A stretch of DNA of 64,000 nt from Pyrenochaeta sp. MPI-SDFR-AT-0127 (Eukaryota > Ascomycota > Dothideomycetes > Pleosporales > Cucurbitariaceae): positions 558,001 to 622,000 of the forward strand of contig JAGTJM010000003.1 of assembly GCA_020747015.1 (NCBI GenBank), written 5' to 3'. The translations under genes and the position numbers were made by a program. Shown here in pieces: positions 57,048 through 64,000 of the stretch (its first letter is position 1; every line of letters starts with the position of its first letter). Under the pieces are notes generated by a model, which was given only the letters and a program-made list of their open reading frames with translations, had not been told where the DNA came from and ran no database searches.

Positions 57048-58681
57048 GGTGCAAGGATAAGAAGGATAGAAGCCTTGAAGAAACTATTCCCAAAGCTGAC
57101 GAGCAAGTATGAGGGAATTTGAGCTGATGAACTTATGCAGACGGGGCGCAAGTGTGTACTTATATTTCAGATGTTGCCTTGATTAGAGGCCCAGAATAAT
57201 CGTGAGCCCCATTCACAGTTCTCGAGCAGTCGGGCCACTTCGCCATCTAGACTTGTTAAGTCGGTATCCACATAAGCTCTACTTCGGCGTCTGGTACATG
57301 AAAAAGTCAATGGGCTGTCAGTCGGCGTGGTAGCCACGCTCGCTTGAGCCCTGGGGTCTCGCCATGTGGACTTTGTCCTAAGCCACCTCCCGCGAGGCCG
57401 AAGAATTGGAAGCCATGCCCAGATATGGCTTGACAGGCTTGGAATTGTGCAAGGACCAGGTAGATAGTAGACCATGCATGTCTTAGCGTAAAGGAAATCA
57501 TGATACCGGGTCAGCAACCGATACTCAGCCCTGCGACTTCCGATAGATTTCGAAGGGTCTGGAAAACCTACACGGCGACGTAGAGCTGAGTAGGGTTGGG
57601 TACTTTGGGAAGTTTCCAGTATTCTTTGTCATACAAAGACTGGGACGTACCGAGTACTGTACTGCTCCTAGTTCGTGAATTCACATTCTAGACAATTGGC
57701 GAATGTAGGACTTGGCCATACTAACCGCAATCGCAAGTCGGAAAATAACCTTTTCCGAGCGATTCGTCCAAAATGGTTAAGTCTAGCGAATGCGTACCAA
57801 AGAGGAAACTTCAAAGAGTACCCATGGATGTTGTACAGGGGTACCTCGCCACGGCTGAGTATCTACGTGACTCGGTACCAACAGGCGGCAAGCGATATCG
57901 AAGCCTTCGCTCAACATCCATGACCTGTCCTGTTGCTAGCATGAGCGAGCTGCAAGGCGTACTATCATGGCAGGCTGATGCCCGGCCAAGTGGTGCTGGA
58001 GCTTACTGGAGCTTGCTCAGAGCCTGCATCCATTTAAAAATAGTTGTGTTGCATATAGAACGTAGGCGGTTGTGGCTGTCAGCATTGCGCGGGGATTTTT
58101 TCATGCCTAGAGATTCTAATGTCTTTGACATCAAAGGTGGATGAGGAGAACGTGGGATGGGTGGAGGTCTGGACTCTGGATTGGATCGGCGCTAGGAGGA
58201 TGCCGAACGATCACGTGACATTGACACGGCGACATCGACAGAAGCGGTTTCTAGCCAAGACAGTTCTTTGTAGCTTTCTCTCAGCCGCCATGTGATAAAG
58301 GAGATAGCATTGGTATACTCGACAGTAAAGAAAATTTCCCTCAACACAATGTGCGACGTCCTGTCTAATCATGACATAATGCGACGGCCACTTCAACCTT
58401 GAGCACACAAAACTGTACGAGGTTTGGGGTTCCACAAATCTACCCCACAATATCACATACTGAAGATCTTTGAGCTGAAGCCTTGAATTAAGCTTGCTTG
58501 GCAGTTGGCCGTCGATACTGGGTTCTCGAACCTGGTCACCGGTCTGGTAACTTCAACCACTGTTCTACCACTCCTACTCATAGAGTCACCATACCCCTGT
58601 TGTTACCCGTCGGGCGACACGCGAGGACGGTCCGACAAGATGTAAAAACCACTCAGCCCTAGATTCCGAGGCCATGGTTTC
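57048..58681. other. Gene-poor stretch, 1.6 kb
   Basis: Promoter of the multicopper oxidase on the left. An ATG-started 123-codon plus frame at 57773-58144 has no family features and I do not call it. Confidence 0.45.
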
Positions 58682-59296
58682 CTAGCTTCTGACAAGTGGT
58701 AAGTCACTCATGTGTCTGCTCAAGGGCCAAGTCTTCTCAGAATCTAGAGATGAGCTCTTAGCGTCGCTTTCTCTAGTTATTTGTTCTTGTTGGCTACAAT
58801 CACCCTCTTCAAGATTTGTCAAGTCCAAAGCTTTATCGATGCGACACAGATGCAAGCTAATCGTTCGATGTCTATCACAATCTGCAATCAGTCTACCTCG
58901 AGCTTTCCATGGGTGTCGAGGCTGGTCGCCCCATCCAATAGTGGCTTGCAGCTTGCCAAGGCGATAGACTACCATTTCAAAGCTTGGCCTCCGCCAAGTC
59001 TCCATAACACGAAGAACGTCAGCTCGAAGTACCAAGTCTGTTGGTATGTCGCTTAGTACCATGTCCGGTGACCTGGTTAGCTGCGCATTGCATACGGCAA
59101 TAAACTCGCTGCGTAAAGGCGAGAATACGAGGAATACTAGCCTGTCTACCTTGTCGCGACCTACCATTTGGCCTTGGCAGATCCAAGTTGTCATGAACTC
59201 GTATGTCTCAGGTAAATCAATGTGACGAGCTGAAACAAGTACCAGGATCAATGGGAAGTATGCTGCAAGAATGTGTCTCTGTGCGTGGCTCTTCAT
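58682..59296 (-). CDS. Hypothetical 204-aa protein
   Basis: An ATG-started frame beginning with a hydrophobic stretch (HILAAYFPLILVLVSA). An ordered-looking body follows (YEFMTTWICQGQMVGRDKV, RLVFLVFSPLRSEFIAVCN, RVMETWRRPSFEMVVYRLG), then a charged Ser/Asp-rich C-terminus. Its length, ATG and protein-like composition support it. I do not recognise a domain, and no neighbour helps. It may be a lineage-specific gene or the remains of one. Confidence 0.45.
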   Translation of the reverse strand: MKSHAQRHILAAYFPLILVLVSARHIDLPETYEFMTTWICQGQMVGRDKVDRLVFLVFSPLRSEFIAVCNAQLTRSPDMVLSDIPTDLVLRADVLRVMETWRRPSFEMVVYRLGKLQATIGWGDQPRHPWKARGRLIADCDRHRTISLHLCRIDKALDLTNLEEGDCSQQEQITRESDAKSSSLDSEKTWPLSRHMSDLPLVRS

Positions 59297-61480
59297 AGAT
59301 ATTATACGACATGAATATGCAATGATTACTTGGATTCACATGGAGATACGCCACACCACCGTTCCAAAAAGCTGAGTCGCTCCATGTTTCTATTTTTCGG
59401 GGGCAGTGGAGATGTTCTTTCTTTCGTGTGGTGTGATTATGCGAGGTATGAGTGCAGGACGCATTCATGTGAGTAGCAACGCTAGCAAAGAAGGCGAATG
59501 AGGCCCGGCAATAGTGAATGAAGTGCAGCGTCAACGCCCTCAGGCACGATGGGTACAAGTCCATCTCTCAGGCTTGCTTGTTTTGGTGGGAGTACGCGAC
59601 CACAGTATGCTACCGCCTGGTGCCGCCTCGTGGGCATCGGTAAGCCTCGGATAACGGGTGACAGGACTGGAACCATGGTACCTCCGGCGAGAAGATCAAC
59701 CCGTCACAAAGCTGGACTGATTGTCCTGGGATCTCATTCTACGCTTACTAGAATAAGGGTTCATCAAGAAGCCTCCTCCATATGTGGTTAGCCGTTTTTA
59801 GGGACTAGAGCTTAACAAGTGCGATTCGATCCCACCCCTCGGTTTCCCCGATCCAAAAGTCCCGTCCATGAAAATCCACTGTAGCCAAGAGCCTGATTTG
59901 GGAAGGAGCAGGACGCTCCATCCGGGTCTCTTCAACCGCGATCTGTGTACGAGTGCACCTGGTTATCAAGAATCCTTAGAACAATTCAGATGGATATGCA
60001 AGCTTGAGCCTACATTGTGGTATATTAAATGTAACGCTCGCCAAATACTAAACATATGACTGGGAGAGAAGCATCTTCAAGTCACTAGGATAATAAGTAG
60101 TGAGTGTAGTCGATCTTCTCTAAAATCCTAACATCCAGCGATTGTGTGGATCAGATCGCTCACTCAAATCTTCCGAAGCCGCCGCGGAAGATCAGCAGAT
60201 TCAAAGCAGACATAGCTTACGGATCAGCAGCACAATGGCGGCTCAAGCATCAGGACCTTGCTAGTGGAGCTATCCCGTTTTCCCCTTACACCACTAGCGA
60301 GTTCGCCAAGAGCTGTCTACACTAGTCTACCAATCCCGAACGACTGAAGACCTATTTTCAGACATTCTGGATCTCTGCTCCCAGCCGAGGCTTGCAGGAC
60401 TTGCTCGTATATCCCCACTTCTTTCCTGTTGCCTCCACAGGTTTAACACGTCGGCAGTCTTCCTCGCAAACAAACCTGTCGCCAACATTCTTGCAGACCG
60501 CTCTCGCCTCAACTTCGGCATGCGCGAGCTCTGGCTGTCATGATGATGAGCTGAAGTCTATGCCAAATCTTTGGTTGGGGAGTAAGACGAGAAGTTTCCC
60601 CGCAGCATTTCCCTTATCAAGCCATTCAATATTGTCCGACCACACATTGATTTTGCTCTAGTGAAGTGTGTTCTTCGCCTTCGCTAGTAAGGCTGAAGAT
60701 TGGAAGCAGTTTTGCATATCTTTCCAAAACGGCACAGGTTGCGGAGGGTAAATCGCTGCTATACGATGCTGATGGTACGAAGACGCAACTCGTTCCAGAG
60801 CGAAGTACTACTGGGTCTCATGGGTTGACATGTTGTGTGTCCACCACGCCATCACAGATGATATCCAACAAATATCAATGATTTCATACTTACTCTTCCA
60901 ACAACACTAGCGCTTTAGCTCTTGGTTGTCTTCATGAACATTCATCATCGAATGTCAAATCCCGATTCTGCAACAGAAGCCTTCCGGAAGGCCTTCGCAA
61001 AGTCCAAAATTGTCCCTCGGACAATTTGTTTTTGCAGAGGCAGAGAACGACCATGCTTTGGACAGCGAACTCAGCACGCGAGCTTGCCAGTGAAGTGGCA
61101 AATTTGGTCTGTGTCTTTGCGGCGGGTGCTTCGGATGACGAGCGGCGACTGATTGGCGAGCGAAGAGGTGGCCGTGCGATCATGGACATTGGTGAGGACC
61201 GCTCAGTGATCGGAAGGCAGGGAGCGACCACTGGAGATCAGCAGCGCAAGATTGCCAAGTTGTGATCATCATTGAAGCCTGACATGCCCAGCATCGGCGC
61301 CCGGCGGGAGCTGGTCTCAGACACATGTCAGATACGAACATGTTCATATGCGAACCCCATTGAATGTTTTGTAGATGTATGGTCTGAGATCAAAGTTGTC
61401 TAGCGAGCGTCATCGAATTTTCCTGAGAGCACAACAATCCTTTCGCCACAGCACAGACATTCTCTCTGTACGACATTGAC
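59297..61480. other. Gene-poor stretch, 2.2 kb
   Basis: Frames at 59549-59791, 60392-60661 and 60922-61265 have no features. A possible tRNA-like GATTCGATCCCA at about 59823 lacks a matching A box and acceptor stem, so it is not called. Confidence 0.4.
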
Positions 61481-62459
61481 TTAACTCATAAACACATCTC
61501 CACCCCAAACCCCAAAGTTGACCTTTACGCCGTCTTTCCCGTCTACACTCTCGACCCACTTTCCCACCATGTCATTCACATGCTCCCGTTGCAGCACCCC
61601 GCCCTCCTCATCAATGATCAGTAACGTGACCAACCACGTCCCACTCGCCTCGCAGTCGATCATCGGGTGGTGTGCAGGCTGTGCCTCAACACCTGCCCAG
61701 TGGTAGAGAGAGGTGAAGGGTTTAAGAGATGGCGGTGCGGTAGAGAAACGGTCCAAAAGCGAGGTCTGCAACTTTTGCGGGATTTCAGGAGAACTTGTCG
61801 AGGTGGGGAGATTAATGGATAGGCCAACCAAAATGGATGCTGGTGCTGAAGGCTTTGATCCCGCCTTTGAAGTGTACGAAAGGGGTAGGTTTTGATAAGA
61901 TCCTACTTCTCTTCCGCCTTCGAACTTGGCTATGCACGTGTCAGTCTCGATCCAACTCTTCCTCCTGTTCTCCTACAGAGATTCACGCTTTTTATACATT
62001 CAATCTTCACAAATCTATACGAAAGACAAGTAACTTACCACTCTCTACCTCAGTGAAAACAGCAAACTTCGCACTCACAACATTCCACACCATAGCCCCC
62101 TCCTTGCCATACCCGACCGCCTCCTCCCCCTCTGCGAGCTCCCTCGTCTTCTCGAGATCCAGCGACCTACTAACATCATAGTACGCCTGGCCCTGCAAGA
62201 CCCCAATGTCATCTACAATAGAGGTGTAAAAGTACGGCGTGTAGCCCTTGCTCTCGTCGTGCGAGTACTTGGAATCATTTTCCGGCGCTGTGAAGCGAAA
62301 ACTACGTGTCAGACGGCCCAGCTGCGGGTCTTCGGGAATATTAAGCAAGTCGCGAAGATGGAGGTTTGTCCAACGGAGGAATGTTGCTGCGTTTTCTGGC
62401 GTGGGATCGTGCAGGCGCGGGCCGACGAGTAGGAGGCCTGGTTTTCGCTGGTATACCAT
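61481..62459 (-). CDS. Conserved fungal protein of unknown function, 289 aa
   Basis: Exons 62459-62039 and 61929-61481 (109-bp intron). It starts MVYQRKPGLLLVGPRL, then RFTAPENDSKYSHDESKGYT, a stretch resembling an EthD/dimeric alpha-beta-barrel-like N-terminus in style, and NVVSAKFAVFTEVES-AKFEGG across the splice. The second exon encodes FTSLYHWAGVEAQPAHHPMI and LIIDEEGGVLQREHVNDMV, closing NFGVWGGDVFMS. The frame is continuous and protein-like throughout, so the gene is well supported. I do not recognise its family. Confidence 0.75.
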
Positions 62460-63516
62460 TTTTGCTGGTTGGTGGTTGTCTGTGAGTAATACAATGTGTT
62501 CCGTTCTTCTACTCCTGTACAAGTGGCCTCGAATACTGATATTAGGATGTCCAGAGGAGGTTTTGTTATGGGGTGTAGTTGGAAGAAGCGTTGTCTTACG
62601 CCCAGCTGAGGGGTGGTCACTCGACGGAAAAACAAAGAAAGCCCTCAGCTATCGTCCCAGCAGAACCAATGGGCACTCTCCGATCCTATATGTCTTGCTG
62701 CGCGCAAACTTTACGCATGTCATGTTATGCACGCCTCCCGGGCTGAGGGTGGAGTCCCGAACGTGCATGAACACCGAATCAGTGCGCATAACCTCTGTGC
62801 AGCTACACAACCACACTAGTACCTCTTGGAACCATTATTGAGGGTATAGCCCTCAACTACGAGACTCAGGAGAAGCGTGGGAGTAAAGTGTCCTCATAGC
62901 TGCAAATGATCACGACTCAAGTGTAGTGCATAGTAGATCTTCGTGAGCCCACGTTTAGATATGCCCGGTCTAAGGAATCTAGGACTCGGAGAAGTGGACG
63001 GAATGAGTTCGTGACTAAGAATTGATCTTCCGCCATTATGATTTACAGCGGCTGATACACTGCCCCTGTTTAGTTGCGATGGACCTGACATGTGCAACGG
63101 TGAAGCTCGGAGGAAGCACCACCGCAACGCACAACGCACGTGGCTCACAACCATAGCTCTATAGTACACTACTGAATTTGCGCAGTCGACTACAGTATGC
63201 AAATCTCCACTTTTTGTGGCTGCACTTGTACAATGAATATGCATATGTTAGCAAATGACAACCCGTCCAAATTCAGATGCGAAACGGCGTCCGCTGAACC
63301 ACATCGATTCCACTCTTCAAGCATCCCGTTAACCCTAATGGGTATTTGTGAGAGAAACAAGCCTGACCCTAGTACCCCTTGCTGATGCGGCCATTTGCCG
63401 AAGACGCCATATAGCCCGTGTCCCCTATTCCCAGAGCTCTGCAAGAGCATAGAATCCAAACGCTTCACTTACTTATTATCCTCGTTACCTGCGGACCTGT
63501 TGCTGTAACTGAATAT
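62460..63516. other. Intergenic, 1.1 kb
   Basis: Promoter of the 289-aa gene on the left and the 3' end of the next minus-strand gene on the right. The 197-codon plus frame at 62248-62841 overlaps the gene antisense and is not called. Confidence 0.45.
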
Positions 63517-64000
63517 CTAGTACGACGATTGCCGCATCATATGTAGGAAGATCGTGCACTTTTCAATCTCAATCTGTTCTTTTGCATTCCCACTCTCAGG
63601 CTGACCCTTGCGGTCCTTCTCAGCAACGAGTTCGACTTCGATGCGATTAACGCCACCCCCAAGCTTCGCCTCGAACACTGGTTCGCCTTTCTTCTTACCA
63701 CCCTCGTAGCCTGGACCTGGACTGGCGCCGTTGATACCCGCAGTGACAGGTACGCGATTGACCTCAAGCGTTCTATTACCGTTGACGGTGACGAAAAGAC
63801 GGTACAGGCGACTTGTTAACGCGATGGGGATATTTGGTGTGATTTGCAGGTAGGAATGAGTCGGTGAGACAACGATAGTAGCGCTATGTGCGGTCTTCTG
63901 CTTGTGAGCGAAGATATCCACAGCCCATGGCTTGGCGATGTTGAGCGCCGGGTGTGTATTCAAGGTTATTTTTGGGATCAAAGACTCGTCGATACCTATT
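63517..64000 (-). CDS. 3' end of an unidentified minus-strand gene (cut by window edge)
   Basis: The open frame runs to the right edge. The last 160 residues read ITLNTHPALNIAKPWAVDIF, then beta-rich sequence (TIVVSPTHSYLQI, RLYRLFVTVNGNRTLEV) and a charged tail (AEKDRKGQPESGN) ending MMRQSSY. The beta-strand pattern suggests a C-terminal beta-sandwich domain of a larger conserved nuclear or regulatory protein. I cannot name it. Confidence 0.65.
   Translation of the reverse strand, partial: IGIDESLIPKITLNTHPALNIAKPWAVDIFAHKQKTAHSATIVVSPTHSYLQITPNIPIALTSRLYRLFVTVNGNRTLEVNRVPVTAGINGASPGPGYEGGKKKGEPVFEAKLGGGVNRIEVELVAEKDRKGQPESGNAKEQIEIEKCTIFLHMMRQSSY

Noticed and set aside
57773..58144. 123-codon ATG-started frame
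   Set aside because: Shares no features with a family, lacks signal or domain, and no splice partner is seen.
59815..59850. tRNA-like B-box (GATTCGATCCCA)
   Set aside because: No A box or acceptor-stem pairing could be found at the required spacing on either strand.
62248..62841. 197-codon plus-strand frame
   Set aside because: It runs antisense over the first exon of the 289-aa gene, starts without ATG and has no features.

Overview
The window looks like nuclear DNA of a filamentous ascomycete (Pezizomycotina), most likely a dothideomycete near Pleosporales. The support is many short introns (mostly 47-120 bp, GT-AG, often with a CTAAC/CTGAC-like branch point), single-copy eukaryotic genes close to filamentous-fungal versions, a fungal rhodopsin-like membrane protein, and lineage-restricted proteins of a Pleosporales type. 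The class is inferred from gene style, not from a search. I support 27 protein loci: 24 whole genes, two cut by the window edges and one broken gene. Splice sites were placed by hand from frame continuity and family conservation.

Layout. 0-2.1 kb: the 3' end of PEX6 and a GPI-anchored Ser/Thr-rich cell-surface protein. 2.6-7.4 kb: the DNA-repair nuclease FAN1 and a fungal rhodopsin-like 7-TM protein. 7.4-15.8 kb: gene-poor, with a repeat-bearing 724-aa protein and a small acidic unknown. 15.9-23.3 kb: the Pmp24-type peroxisomal membrane protein PXMP4, mitochondrial ornithine carrier ARG11, divergent rRNA-processing factor CGR1, a coiled-coil membrane protein and a quinone-oxidoreductase-type MDR enzyme. 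24.7-26.5 kb: a membrane-anchored pepsin-fold protein without catalytic aspartates. 26.5-34.5 kb: a gene-poor island around a broken kinase/SHD1/EH-domain gene. 34.5-53.2 kb: a housekeeping block with SPT2, ribosomal proteins P2 and S15, NUS1, SEC10, a Nudix CoA diphosphatase (PCD1 type), eIF4A, an F-box/JmjC protein and BUB2. 53.2-64 kb: sparse, with a secreted multicopper oxidase, two unknown proteins and the end of another gene.

Main discovery. In the 27.8-32.1 kb locus, a protein kinase of the fungal HKD type is fused in one frame to an SLA1-homology SHD1 domain and two EH domains, the parts of the endocytic Pan1/Sla1/End3 scaffold. Inside its kinase domain a 145-151 bp block (30779-30929), coding for DFG through the APE and SDIWSLGCV motifs, lies on the opposite strand. 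Flipping this block on paper restores the frame exactly at both ends. The ends carry a 3-bp GAC/GTC inverted repeat. This is a micro-inversion that removes the activation segment, and a frameshift near the N-terminus suggests the gene is decaying.

Functional themes. Peroxisome: PEX6, PXMP4 and a Nudix hydrolase ending in a PTS1-like SKM. Translation and ribosome assembly: CGR1, P2, S15 and eIF4A. Secretion and glycosylation: SEC10 and NUS1. Genome and cell-cycle control: FAN1, SPT2 and BUB2. These genes sit on both strands and show no sign of being a metabolic cluster.
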